Assembly: GCA_050949225.1 (NCBI GenBank)
Contig: JBMNFI010000001.1
Coordinates: 744,001-808,000 of the forward strand
Reading direction: 5' to 3'
Length of the DNA stretch: 64,000 nucleotides
Origin: JBMNFI01 sp050949225
Lineage (GTDB): Bacteria; Bacillota; Dehalobacteriia; UBA4068
In this document: in pieces, positions 36,560 through 46,108 of the stretch
Layout: every line of letters begins with the position of its first letter
How positions within the stretch are numbered: the stretch's first letter is position 1
Translations under genes and position numbers: made by a program
Notes under the pieces: model-generated
Told to the model about the DNA's origin: nothing
Databases searched by the model: none
Seen by the model: only the letters and a program-made list of their open reading frames with translations

Positions 36560-37220
36560 AGCGGTATCCCACCCCTCGCACGGTAACTATATATTTGCTA
36601 TAATCGCCAATTCGCTTTCTCAATAATTTAATATGAGTATCCAAAGTACGATCATAACCTAAATAATCATATCCCCAAACGTCGTTAATTAAGCGTTCTC
36701 TGGTAAGAGCAACCCCTTTATTTTTTACTAAGTACGACAAAAGCTCATATTCCTTAGGAGAAAGATCGATCTTTTCATCATCAATATAAACCAAACGACC
36801 CGTAAAATCAATGGTTAATCCTTCAATTTTCAAAACATCCTTAACTATCCCCTCATCTACTTGACTGCGCTTAATAATTGCATTGACCCGCATCATTAGC
36901 TCTTTTGGGGAAAAGGGCTTAACCACATAATCATCGATCCCCAGATCAAAGCCATGTATTTTATCATACTCTTCACCGCGTGCTGAAAGCATAATTACAG
37001 GAGTATCTTTTTCCTTTCTGATCTCGCGGCAAGCTGAAAACCCATCCAGCTCCGGCATCATGATATCAAGGATAATAATATCGAAATCCTCAGCTCTGGC
37101 CATTTCAATGGCCTCCATACCATTTGTCGCCTCCGCAACCTCATATCCCTCAAAAACAGCGTATTTTTTTATAATCTCTCTAATTTTTTCTTCATCATCG
37201 ACGATGAGTATTTTATACAT
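36528..37220 (-). CDS. OmpR-family response regulator
   Basis: The 230-residue protein has a receiver domain at 1-120 with acidic DDEE near the start, phosphoacceptor Asp52 in ILDIMMPE, and the switch Lys in DYVVKPFSPKEL. A winged-helix DNA-binding domain follows at about 130-228 (LSPKEYELLSYL, DTHIKLLRKRIG, VRGVGYRF). The start is at 37220, after GGGAGTGAGG; the longer open frame lacks a ribosome site. Its own upstream region has three 11-bp-spaced repeats at 37281-37310, so autoregulation is likely. Confidence 0.92.
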   Translation of the reverse strand: MYKILIVDDEEKIREIIKKYAVFEGYEVAEATNGMEAIEMARAEDFDIIILDIMMPELDGFSACREIRKEKDTPVIMLSARGEEYDKIHGFDLGIDDYVVKPFSPKELMMRVNAIIKRSQVDEGIVKDVLKIEGLTIDFTGRLVYIDDEKIDLSPKEYELLSYLVKNKGVALTRERLINDVWGYDYLGYDRTLDTHIKLLRKRIGDYSKYIVTVRGVGYRFEDWEVQSFK

Positions 37221-37280
37221 TGACCTCACTCCCTTTGTAAAAACTGTCTTCACCATACTTGTTATTTTATCATAATTTTG

Positions 37281-37310
37281 TGAATAAGTAATGAATTATT
37301 CTTGAATAAG
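37281..37310. promoter_or_regulatory. Three tandem 11-bp-spaced repeats, candidate response-regulator box
   Basis: TGAATAAG (37281), TGAATTAT (37292) and TGAATAAG (37303) are spaced exactly 11 bp apart, upstream of the response-regulator gene. OmpR/PhoB-type regulators bind head-to-tail repeats with this spacing. Confidence 0.55.
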
Positions 37311-37313
37311 TCA

Positions 37314-37349
37314 AAAACCTTCCTTTAAATAGAATGTCAGGAAGGTTTT
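37314..37349 (-). terminator. Terminator downstream of radical SAM gene
   Basis: Eleven-base perfect arms AAAACCTTCCT (37314-37324) and AGGAAGGTTTT (37339-37349); on the minus strand the stem runs into TTTTTG. It lies about 180 bp past the radical SAM stop. Confidence 0.7.
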
Positions 37350-37531
37350 ATATGTTTCAACTCATAAACTCTTAAACATCTCTAAAGAGCCATTCACTAA
37401 ATCAAAGTTTTCGCTTGCCTTTCTGTCCGCACAGCTTCCCACTTTGATTTTTTTAATAACTATATCGCAATTGCATCAGCCAATTTCAAGAAAGCGTTAT
37501 CAACATCAACAAAACTAACCGCCCCGTCAGC

Positions 37532-38575
37532 TCAAGAATGCTGTAAAACATACTCTAAATTTAAGGGGATTTTCTCCTCATTTCCCCTGCGAAGATAGTC
37601 AAACCCGCAATCAAGGAGTATTTTACGGCATGCTGTCATGTCCATACCTCGATTGCCCGATGTATCTGCAATATTATCCCTAGGATTGACCCCGGTTTCC
37701 GCAGTGGCTATATTCGCACCTGAAACATAACCAATTTCTGTCGGTTCATGTACCCCCATATAATTCATGGTGGGCATGGAAAAGGTCGCCAACGCAACCA
37801 CAGCCACCAGCTGTGCCAACCGCAAATTAGAAATTTGACCGTATTTAGCTAAAGGCGTACCGGGAACTGCCACACGCCGCATCACGGCATATTGAGTACA
37901 TCCTTTATCGATCCCGATAAAAAGATTATCCACAATTTCCTCAATTGTGTGCTCAGGACCGACAGGCTCAAGGCAGCTAAGAAGCTGCAGCCCTGCATCC
38001 AAGGCGTTTTGCATAGTTTGCTTGCGGACTTGGGGATCAAGTGCCGTAACACTACCTTCACCAAGGCGGCAAACATGATATACAGCCGTAGCACCGGCCT
38101 CCTTCATGGCTTGAAAAGCCTCTTTATCACTATCCCCTACATTAACTAAAATTTGGGTAGAACCGGTAATCAGTTTTTTCGTCAAGCGTATCTTTTCTAA
38201 TAAAAAGTCCAAATCATATTCATGCATACACATCAAATACAGGCCATACAGATCATCATGCCTGCAAAAATCCCCTAGCTTAGAAATAAAAGACTCCTCA
38301 CTAATACGTTCCTTTTTAAATGTAGTATGATCCTCACCAAAAGCACAAAAGCTACATTTTCCCGGACAAGGGGTCATCTCTAAACCAATTTGCCCCAAAA
38401 TAATGGCGGAATTATCATTGCGACTGCGAATAATATAGGAAGCAGCCGAACGCATTGCATATGCTTCCGGAGAGTTTTCATCGAAAGCAAGTAAAGAGGC
38501 ACAATCTTCTCGTCCCGGTGATTGACCGCCATGGGCCTTATCCAAAATTTTTATGACTTTTTCATCAATTTTCAT
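37532..38575 (-). CDS. Radical SAM protein, biotin-synthase-like, function unassigned
   Basis: The 347-residue protein has the radical SAM cluster motif CPGKCSFC (Cys70, 74 and 77). The TIM-barrel pattern of the BioB/HydE/ThiH group follows: LVNVGDSD, YHVCRLGEGS with an N-terminal-half Cys, EPVGPEH and MRRVAVPGTPL. Its C-terminal half has GVHEPTEIGYVSGANIATAETGVNPRDN, reminiscent of a BATS-like domain. It lacks the extra cysteines expected for the second BioB cluster as far as I can judge. No biotin, hydrogenase or thiamine genes are nearby. It follows the ArsR gene on the same strand with a 165-bp gap. The substrate is not known. Confidence 0.8.
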   Translation of the reverse strand: MKIDEKVIKILDKAHGGQSPGREDCASLLAFDENSPEAYAMRSAASYIIRSRNDNSAIILGQIGLEMTPCPGKCSFCAFGEDHTTFKKERISEESFISKLGDFCRHDDLYGLYLMCMHEYDLDFLLEKIRLTKKLITGSTQILVNVGDSDKEAFQAMKEAGATAVYHVCRLGEGSVTALDPQVRKQTMQNALDAGLQLLSCLEPVGPEHTIEEIVDNLFIGIDKGCTQYAVMRRVAVPGTPLAKYGQISNLRLAQLVAVVALATFSMPTMNYMGVHEPTEIGYVSGANIATAETGVNPRDNIADTSGNRGMDMTACRKILLDCGFDYLRRGNEEKIPLNLEYVLQHS

Positions 38576-38740
38576 TTATATCCCAACTTTCCTTAATTTT
38601 TTTCCTGTACCGGCTATATTACCTGTATTACGGCTCATATAACAACGATTTTCATGTATTCGCCAATCCCCGTCAAATTGCCACAAGATAACAAGTTGGA
38701 CATACACTTGCTCCTTTATTACTTAAAAACAACCCCTTTA

Positions 38741-39121
38741 TTAACCGCAGCTGCATGAATTATCACAGCAGGCATATTCCTCTTTGACACGCTTTTTAAA
38801 GGGATGCAGCAAACAATGAAGATATCGAACCATTCGCAATATTTTATCCATCTTGTGCTCCATTAAATTCTTCAGCAAGCGGCTGCCATATTTACATCCT
38901 TGAGCATCAATAGAATAATAAGTCCATTTACCCACACGACGACCTTTCACTATCCCCGACTCACATAAAATTTTCATATGATAAGATAATGTCGCTTGGC
39001 TGATCTTCATATCATCTAATAAAACGCAGGCACATTGTTCGCCGTCACACAACAACTCCAATACACGGATTCTGTTTTCATCTGCAAAAGCACGGAAAAC
39101 TTTAAAATATTCGCTTTTCAT
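38741..39121 (-). CDS. ArsR/SmtB-family metalloregulatory repressor
   Basis: The 126-residue winged-helix protein has the ArsR recognition helix SQATLSYHMKILCESGIVKGRRVGKW. Cys25, Cys30 and Cys32 (LLCDGEQCAC) match the alpha-3 metal-binding site that senses As(III) or similar thiophiles. A separate C-terminal tail, CCDNSCSCG, adds five cysteines. No arsenite transporter or reductase lies next to it; its nearest partner is the radical SAM gene downstream. That makes the inducer unclear. Confidence 0.85.
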   Translation of the reverse strand: MKSEYFKVFRAFADENRIRVLELLCDGEQCACVLLDDMKISQATLSYHMKILCESGIVKGRRVGKWTYYSIDAQGCKYGSRLLKNLMEHKMDKILRMVRYLHCLLHPFKKRVKEEYACCDNSCSCG

Positions 39122-39516
39122 AAAAATTCCCCTTTTAACAATGTTTTACAAATATCTTACAATTAGTTTTACTTTTCTAGCATATCATCATATCGAAATA
39201 TTTCATTGTATAAAACAGCAATCTGCTACGCAGCAAAATATTATATAAATAAAGAGGTGTTGGGCTACCCACCTTCAGTTATGATGTCATTTCTAAAAAA
39301 GCCGAGTCTCTTCCGAAATATTAATCCCTTAGAAAAAGAATCTAAAAACAAAACCACCCCGCATGACGATCCATTGATAGTCATGCGAGGGTGGCTTATC
39401 TATGAAACTATTTCCACATCTGTTTTATGATTTACCGATTTATAACTAATTTTTCAATAAATCACATAATCTCTATGCCATCTTTAAATAGATGATAAGC
39501 TTTACTATTCCTATAG
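39122..39516. other. Intergenic region between ArsR and surface-protein genes
   Basis: It contains the ArsR promoter region (with a symmetrical ATATCGAAATAT at 39191-39202) and the surface-protein terminator. A plus-strand frame at 39206-39430 has no ribosome site and overlaps the terminator stem, so it is not called. Confidence 0.4.
39342..39395 (-). terminator. Terminator of the giant surface-protein gene
   Basis: The arms 39354-39367 (CCACCCCGCATGAC) and 39380-39394 pair apart from one bulge. On the minus strand the stem is followed by TTTTGTTTTTAG. It lies about 120 bp past the stop. Confidence 0.8.
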
Positions 39517-42500
39517 TTATCTATCTTGTGATGGTTCGAGAAATCTTTGCAAAATGGCCGCTATCTGACACCGCTGAGCATTACCTTTAGGAGCAAGTAT
39601 TTTACCATCCATCCCCTGAATAAGATCGGTGGCATTAGCCCAAGACAAAGCTTTTAAGGCCCAGGAAGAAACGCTTCCCACATCAGAAAACTCAGCAAGA
39701 TTAGCCCGTGCGCTTACATCATAACCCTTATATTCTGCATAACGATAAAAGATCACCGCTGCCTGCTCACGAGTAATTAGGTCATTAGGCCCAAATTTAC
39801 CATTTCCATAACCTTTGACTATATTACCTTCAGCTGCCCAGATAATGGCATCAGTATACCATTTCCCTTTCGCCACATCTGAGAAAGGATTAGGTGTTCC
39901 CGCTGCAGGTGTGTTTTCAAGACGGTGTAAAATCGTCACAATCATGGCACGAGTGGTACCAACATGAGGTGAAAACCTATTATTCGAGGTTCCTATCATT
40001 AAGTCGTTTTTATAAACATATTCCACCGCACCGTAGAACCAGTCATCTTCTTTGACATCGATAAAAGTATTTTCCCAAACCACTGATTGCCCTATTACAT
40101 AAAGGGAAAGATGATTAAGATCAAAACTGACTACACCGTTTTTAAAAACGCAGGTAAGTTCCTCAAGGTTACCATCATCGTTTAAATACCAGACTGCCAC
40201 AGGCAAAGGACCATCATAAGGAAACTGAACAGTCAGGATGCCATTAAATTCAGTGACCTTTTCAGTGCCAAGATAAATATTTATATCCACCACTAAATCA
40301 TCGCTCTTAATGGCTTGCTGTTGTGCTTCGGTTAATGATACGGCGTCTATTTCTTTTAGTTCAATTTTCAGATCGCTACCATTAGCTTGTTCAACAATGT
40401 CGCCTGCCGCCTCTGCGTCCAGAATAATAGTACCTTTAGGCAATTGTAAAGATATATCAAAACCGGCTTCTGCAAAAGCAGATAAAGCTAATGAAGGGAT
40501 CTCAACAGAAGCAATATCCTCTAGTGCTGAAAGATCAATAATCGCCACATCATCCAAGCTTTTTTCAATAATTTCATCAACTTTAGATAGTGGCAGTTCA
40601 AGAATTGCCGTATCATTTGATGTATCATATTCTACTGAGACGGCACCGTTTGCCGCAGGGACAGTCTGCTTGCTAATGGTTAACGTACCCTCGTTTACAA
40701 TGATATTATACTTATCAGAATTATTAAAGATCGGTCCTTCGCTAAACACAATTTTGTATACGCCGCTGGTATCAGTATCAGTCAACACACCTGTCTCATC
40801 AGCATTTTTAATTTCCATGTTTAAATTACCGGAGGATAAGGTGGCCACGTCCGTACCGACTTCATCATATTTAAGCCCGACATATTCAACAACAGGTATC
40901 GGCAGAGGATCACCTATATAAATATCCATACTCTTAGGCTGTACTACAAGATCAGCTTTGGCAACCGTAATAGCGGAAGTGATTTCCCCCAGCGTCGTAT
41001 CAGATTCATATCTGGCAGTAATAGTTGCATTACCGGACTTAAGAATTTTCACCGTAGCTGTTGCATCCAAGGTGCTCTCAATGTTCAAAACGGCAGGATT
41101 ACTGCTGGAAAAGGACCATGAGCCATTATCCCCCACATTAACAGCCGTAGCAATTACGCTGAAATCCTCATCACCATAAACCTTAGAGGTCTCTATCGCG
41201 TCGGCAAAGCTTACCTCGGCATCAATTTTATCGACCGCTTTAACTATTATGATGGCTATAAAAGGGTTATAATTGGTGCTTTTACTCGTTACGCTAAGAG
41301 TAGCTGTTGCATCTACAATCGGATTATTTCTAACATCAAATTTAACAATGTTACCATCAAAACTTAGATTCTCAATTAGATTATGAGTATCCGAATATAT
41401 ATTGACAGCCGTAATCTCGGCGCCTGCAATATCACTAAGAAGATTATCCATATCCACTTCTACATCAGCCTGAGCCTTGTTAACAAAAACATCCTTGATG
41501 GTAAAGATTGACCCGGTATAATCAACTTTAAGAATGTCAAAGCCTGTTTCAGCAACTCCAAAGTCGTAATTGCCATCCTCCTTGGAGGTAATGGTAAGGG
41601 TTGCACTGCCGGCATTGATATTATTTGATACTTCATACGCATAATCGCTATCTGTCAAAATATTCGCTGAACTCGTATTGTCTTCCTTGACCACAAAGTT
41701 CGGTTCAATGGCGCTGCCATTATAATAATAGCTACCAACTACGCTAATTATCATTGTCTGGGCAATGTCTTTTTTGGCAATAGTGAAAAGCTTATCTGCA
41801 CTGCCACTAAAGTTACTCGTATTTTTAGCAGTAACCGTCAGCGTATAAGTACCGGCATTCGTTTGAGTATTATTGGTGACTTCATATACGTCGGAGGCAA
41901 CGGCAAGATCCCCCACCTGCACTGCACTTATGCCCTGCGTTTGGCTTTCACCATTATAGGTCAAACCCGGGCTTAAAGAGATAACAGCATCAGAAATATC
42001 CAGTGGATTAATGCTAAATACTGCCGAAGTCCCCTCATAAATATGAGTTGCCGTCTCACAACTTACGGTGACTTTATATGTTCCGGCATCGGTCGGCACA
42101 TCTTTACCGGAATAAGTAGCGCCATTACGAAGAGTACCCTCATAGCTGACCGTCGTAATCAAAGTACCACTGGGCTCTGAATAACAAGGATCGGCCAGTG
42201 TACTCCCATAGGTAGTATCGCTTTGTGTGATAACAAGTGGCACTATTTCTTTATCTGTGATATTTATGGTAATCGCATCAACAGCATTATAAGCAGCGTA
42301 TTCAGGATTATCTCCTTCACCGCCTAAATCCTTGGCTGCAATAAATACGGAGATTTTGATAATCCCGACATTATCCCCGGATTGTAAAATACCCTCGTTT
42401 ATGCTGCAACCATTAGTGGGAGCGGAAATCATAAATGAAACAACCCCTTGAGCATTTGTGACAAGCGTTTGCAGGTCTAGTGTGTTACCGCCTTTTGTTA

Positions 42501-45500
42501 AGCTGGCCAAAGGTGTGATAACGGGCTGCTGAGCGGCTGCAACGATATCGGCCACCGCACCTGTAAAGATTCCTGTTCCATTTATAAATTTATAATTATT
42601 GGCAATATTGGTATCCTTTAAAGTTACGGTAATACTCGTTGCTTTATTAACCCCAACATAAGCATCATCGGTGTAAGATGCCGCCGTCACCAGATAATCT
42701 GTACCAGAGCTGAGCGTTTCATTATTAACTAATCCGTCAAAGGTAATATTTGTTACATGAGAGAGATTAATATCAGTAGTTCCATCATAGATTTTTTCGC
42801 TAATAACAGCGCCATTGATTGTAAGAGATTTTTGTGTAATAGCGAAGAAATAATTCCCCGCTGCCAGAGTGAATTCATAATTAGCATCATTTAGCAAAAT
42901 CGGATCCAAAGAAATGGCATACTCACCTACAACCTCTCCGGAAAGGCGAGTTATAACATTACCTGCTAAGCTATCCTCTCCCACAAGTGCTGAATGGGTA
43001 TAGGAAAGCACAGGATCCGGATCACCATAAATCTTGGTGTTTTCTGCATTCACAGGTGTGATAGTAACGGGTTTTTTATTTACCGTAATCATATAGTTTG
43101 CCGTTTGTTCTTCATAATTAACGGAGCTGCCGATAGCCTTAACAACAATAGTACCGGCACCGGTAATAGTCAGCTCGGTACCGGACAAACTGCCGGGACC
43201 GGAGACCAAAGAATAACTTACAGTCCCATTATCACCATCATAACTCAATCCTCCAATATCAAAAACCGGATCACCATAGGTCTTTGTGGCAGTAGGCGCT
43301 GTACCGGTAAACTCCAAGGCATCACCTTTTTCCACTTCATCATAAGAAATGACGATACTTTGAGAAATTGCTTGAGCATCAGTTGCTGTAATAGTTGCGT
43401 TACCGCCGAGCGAAACAGCAGCAGGCAATCCACTGATCAAACCACTTTCTTCATCGATCAGTATCCCGTCAGGCAAGCCAACAGCTGAATAGGTATAGGG
43501 AAGCTTGCCACCATTAACGCTTTCTGTAACGTCGATGGGAGTAATGGCCTGACCAACCTTAGATGTTGGGATATTATACGAGTCGCTATCAATAAAGACA
43601 AGTGGTTCATATGCGGCAAAAGCAGTAAGTGAAGCATCCCCTAACGCTGAACCATGATAATTATCACTATTATCAGCGACGGCTCTGGCCTTTGCAATAT
43701 ATGTGTTTCCGGCTTCGATTACACCATTTTCAAGCGGAATATTTAAAAGAGTGGATTTGTTTTGCACAAACAAAAGCTTGACAACATCATCTACACCTTC
43801 TTTATAAATCAGCAAATCGTATCCAATTATACCCAAAACATTAATATTGTCGTGAACAATGGCCGAAAGACCACCGCTGGGACTGTTTGTCGTAAGAGTA
43901 ACTGTCGGGGGTAAAAGTTTTGCAGGTATGATATTAACGGTAAGGCCCGTTGGCTGGATTAAAATATAGTTATCCGCCTTTGTGCCTAAAAGAGCAAAGC
44001 CGCTCACGTTAACAACCTTTGCATCACCGGCATCAGCCGTAGCTACTGTACCTGTAGCGGCGGCTTTGTTCAATGTAACAAAACCCTCATCTGCTGCCAC
44101 CAGTCCACTTAAAATACTTTCGCCGGTATTCAAATCAATGTTAAGATTTTCAGGTATGTAGTTTCTCTCAACTGCCACAGTTCCCGTTACAGTGATTTCT
44201 TTTTTTGTGATCGTAAAATTAATCGGTATGCTGGCGCCTGTATATATTTCATTTTCATCCGGCACCGAAATAACCAGTTGATAAGTCCCCGCATCAGTAG
44301 GCGGCACAGGACTTGCAGAATAATCGGTCAATCCTGTACCACTATAAGTATAAAGCAGATCACTTTCAGTTAAATCTGCACCACTCACCACAAGTTCTCC
44401 ACCAAGTGTAACAGGCAGCCCATCATATTCTTTATTATCAATGCTTACGCCGCCAATTGTAACAGCCGTTTTATTGGGTACTTTGTATTCCGTCAATTCA
44501 CCGCCGCCCACCGGAATACTGGCAACAATAAGTGATTTTTCACTATCATTACCGGTGTAAAGCACATATTGATTTCCCCCTGTCACTACTGTTGCCATAC
44601 GAGGATGATTTGCCAGAGGGGCAGTGATCACTCCTGTATCCTCAATAAAATCACCATCCTGATAGAAGAGCAACATGGTATTGCTCAAAGCAGCATAATA
44701 AATGTCCGCTTCACTAACCGTCATGTGAGCCGATACCGCCGAAAAGGTCTCGATTGTTTCGGGTATTTCGACAGCTCCCTCAGTTACACGAAGCATCCCA
44801 TCTTTACTAAATAATGAATACACAGCATTATCAATAGAAACTATTTCAAACAGCTTAAAACCCCGGGCATTACTTTGCGAGCTCGATGAAATTTCATAAC
44901 CTATATGACCCCCCTCAAATAGTAGATCATAACTATGAGTATGCCACCGCCCGCCCTGCCAAGCTTCAAATTGATATTGTTTAACTCCAATATAATATGC
45001 ATCATCAATCAAGGTGATTTTCGGTGGAGCACTTACCTGATTTCTATAACCATCCGGCGAGTAGAAATAACCATGACTGTAACTTATCACGACCTTTTCA
45101 AAAGAACCGTCCGTATTATTGGCATAGACAAGATCTTCAGTGTCATAAGAACTATAATCATACCAGCCTCCTCCATTTCCACCCTTAGCATCCATGTAGG
45201 AGATATGCGCATAACCATTAGAATCAATAGCAATATCAGGGGATGTTAAAGCACCAACAACGCCTCCAAAGGCAATAGATTCAATAACCTCTTCCGTAGT
45301 CCACCCCAGATCACTCAAATAGGTATAAGCCAACTTATCATCAGCTGTAACATATACCACATGCGGATTTCCCGCACTATCTAATGCCATAGCCGCATCC
45401 TTGGCCCCGGTCCCCGCACCAACTTGCTGCTGGTCCCAGCTATTATCTGTTGGGTTATATGTACCAAAATAAAGATTTCCTCCTGTCACAACACCGGAAT

Positions 45501-45669
45501 TACTGGTACCTCCATAAACAAATAAGACACCTATCTCGCCCTCCGGCAAAGTCTCAGCTGCAAAAATGTAGCGTTCTGTTACATCCGCAGCACCTGTCGT
45601 TGTCGGCGTCATTGTAAAAAGTGAAAAACACATAACCACAGCTAACAGCCACAAAAGATGTTTTTTCAT
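39517..45669 (-). CDS. Giant secreted surface protein with MBG/YDG repeats and three SLH domains
   Basis: The 2050-residue protein starts at 45669 after AAGGAG, with a signal peptide at residues 1-28 (KKHLLWLLAVVMCFSLF, cleavage after TTTGAA). Residues about 30-390 look like a beta-propeller with repeated DSAGNPHVVYV-like blades. From about 400 to 1650 there are many Ig-like modules. These include MBG-type (YDGLPVTLGG, DAGTYQLVIS, TYGDPVFDIGGL) and YDG-type (EKIYDGTTDINLSH) repeats and a putative Ig (PYTYSAVGLPDGILID). Residues about 1870-2045 are three S-layer homology domains (FIDVKEDDWFYGAVEYVY, FSDVAKGKWYTDAIIWA, FSDVGSVSSWALKALSWA) that anchor it to cell-wall polymer. It is probably an adhesin or a matrix protein. 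It is divergent from the regulator at 46109. Confidence 0.92.
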   Translation of the reverse strand: MKKHLLWLLAVVMCFSLFTMTPTTTGAADVTERYIFAAETLPEGEIGVLFVYGGTSNSGVVTGGNLYFGTYNPTDNSWDQQQVGAGTGAKDAAMALDSAGNPHVVYVTADDKLAYTYLSDLGWTTEEVIESIAFGGVVGALTSPDIAIDSNGYAHISYMDAKGGNGGGWYDYSSYDTEDLVYANNTDGSFEKVVISYSHGYFYSPDGYRNQVSAPPKITLIDDAYYIGVKQYQFEAWQGGRWHTHSYDLLFEGGHIGYEISSSSQSNARGFKLFEIVSIDNAVYSLFSKDGMLRVTEGAVEIPETIETFSAVSAHMTVSEADIYYAALSNTMLLFYQDGDFIEDTGVITAPLANHPRMATVVTGGNQYVLYTGNDSEKSLIVASIPVGGGELTEYKVPNKTAVTIGGVSIDNKEYDGLPVTLGGELVVSGADLTESDLLYTYSGTGLTDYSASPVPPTDAGTYQLVISVPDENEIYTGASIPINFTITKKEITVTGTVAVERNYIPENLNIDLNTGESILSGLVAADEGFVTLNKAAATGTVATADAGDAKVVNVSGFALLGTKADNYILIQPTGLTVNIIPAKLLPPTVTLTTNSPSGGLSAIVHDNINVLGIIGYDLLIYKEGVDDVVKLLFVQNKSTLLNIPLENGVIEAGNTYIAKARAVADNSDNYHGSALGDASLTAFAAYEPLVFIDSDSYNIPTSKVGQAITPIDVTESVNGGKLPYTYSAVGLPDGILIDEESGLISGLPAAVSLGGNATITATDAQAISQSIVISYDEVEKGDALEFTGTAPTATKTYGDPVFDIGGLSYDGDNGTVSYSLVSGPGSLSGTELTITGAGTIVVKAIGSSVNYEEQTANYMITVNKKPVTITPVNAENTKIYGDPDPVLSYTHSALVGEDSLAGNVITRLSGEVVGEYAISLDPILLNDANYEFTLAAGNYFFAITQKSLTINGAVISEKIYDGTTDINLSHVTNITFDGLVNNETLSSGTDYLVTAASYTDDAYVGVNKATSITVTLKDTNIANNYKFINGTGIFTGAVADIVAAAQQPVITPLASLTKGGNTLDLQTLVTNAQGVVSFMISAPTNGCSINEGILQSGDNVGIIKISVFIAAKDLGGEGDNPEYAAYNAVDAITINITDKEIVPLVITQSDTTYGSTLADPCYSEPSGTLITTVSYEGTLRNGATYSGKDVPTDAGTYKVTVSCETATHIYEGTSAVFSINPLDISDAVISLSPGLTYNGESQTQGISAVQVGDLAVASDVYEVTNNTQTNAGTYTLTVTAKNTSNFSGSADKLFTIAKKDIAQTMIISVVGSYYYNGSAIEPNFVVKEDNTSSANILTDSDYAYEVSNNINAGSATLTITSKEDGNYDFGVAETGFDILKVDYTGSIFTIKDVFVNKAQADVEVDMDNLLSDIAGAEITAVNIYSDTHNLIENLSFDGNIVKFDVRNNPIVDATATLSVTSKSTNYNPFIAIIIVKAVDKIDAEVSFADAIETSKVYGDEDFSVIATAVNVGDNGSWSFSSSNPAVLNIESTLDATATVKILKSGNATITARYESDTTLGEITSAITVAKADLVVQPKSMDIYIGDPLPIPVVEYVGLKYDEVGTDVATLSSGNLNMEIKNADETGVLTDTDTSGVYKIVFSEGPIFNNSDKYNIIVNEGTLTISKQTVPAANGAVSVEYDTSNDTAILELPLSKVDEIIEKSLDDVAIIDLSALEDIASVEIPSLALSAFAEAGFDISLQLPKGTIILDAEAAGDIVEQANGSDLKIELKEIDAVSLTEAQQQAIKSDDLVVDINIYLGTEKVTEFNGILTVQFPYDGPLPVAVWYLNDDGNLEELTCVFKNGVVSFDLNHLSLYVIGQSVVWENTFIDVKEDDWFYGAVEYVYKNDLMIGTSNNRFSPHVGTTRAMIVTILHRLENTPAAGTPNPFSDVAKGKWYTDAIIWAAEGNIVKGYGNGKFGPNDLITREQAAVIFYRYAEYKGYDVSARANLAEFSDVGSVSSWALKALSWANATDLIQGMDGKILAPKGNAQRCQIAAILQRFLEPSQDR

Positions 45670-45828
45670 ATTAATCTTCTCCTTTTCATCTTCTCCCTTA
45701 ATACTCACAAAGTATTTTTATGTTAAACACTTTGCAGATAATCACTTGTCACTTACAGAAAGAGATCACCTTTAATCACCTCTAACAAAATATTTCCAGA
45801 TCCCCCATCTTGCGGTCTAAAACCCTTT

Positions 45829-45880
45829 TTCCCGGCAGCTTACCGAAAAGGCTACGGACCGGCCCGGAAAAAATTCGTTG
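45829..45880 (-). promoter_or_regulatory. GC-rich structured element upstream of the surface-protein gene
   Basis: This GC-rich stretch in an AT-rich gap has near-complementary TTTTTCCCGG and CCCGGAAAAA arms around a smaller CCG...CGG stem. It is about 160-210 nt before the surface-protein start, so it would be in a long 5' leader. I tried to fit c-di-GMP and other common riboswitches and could not. Confidence 0.3.
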
Positions 45881-46059
45881 CATACAACCCCTTTTAAAAG
45901 CTTTTACTTACTGTGTCATTTTTAAATAACCCCCTTCAACCTAAAGATGGTTACTAGATACGACAACTTATATCCATTATAAAAAATAGCTATTCCTAAA
46001 ACAATCGATCAGACTAATCTGTCAATGACAATTTTTGACACAAAAAATGCCAAAAATCC

Positions 46060-46088
46060 TTGCAATTCCAGAAAATATCTGCTATTCT
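46060..46088 (+). promoter_or_regulatory. Promoter of the split regulator gene
   Basis: TTGCAA (46060-46065), 17-bp spacer, TATTCT (46083-46088), 20 bp before the ATG at 46109. Confidence 0.5.
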
Positions 46089-46108
46089 GAATAAAAGGGG
46101 GTGCTGTC

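Noticed and set aside
39206..39430. Plus-strand 74-codon frame downstream of the surface-protein gene
   Set aside because: No ribosome site and it covers the terminator stem of the opposite-strand gene.
45721..45900. c-di-GMP riboswitch in the surface-protein leader
   Set aside because: The conserved GCAAACC...GACGCAAAGC features of class I and the class II core are not present.
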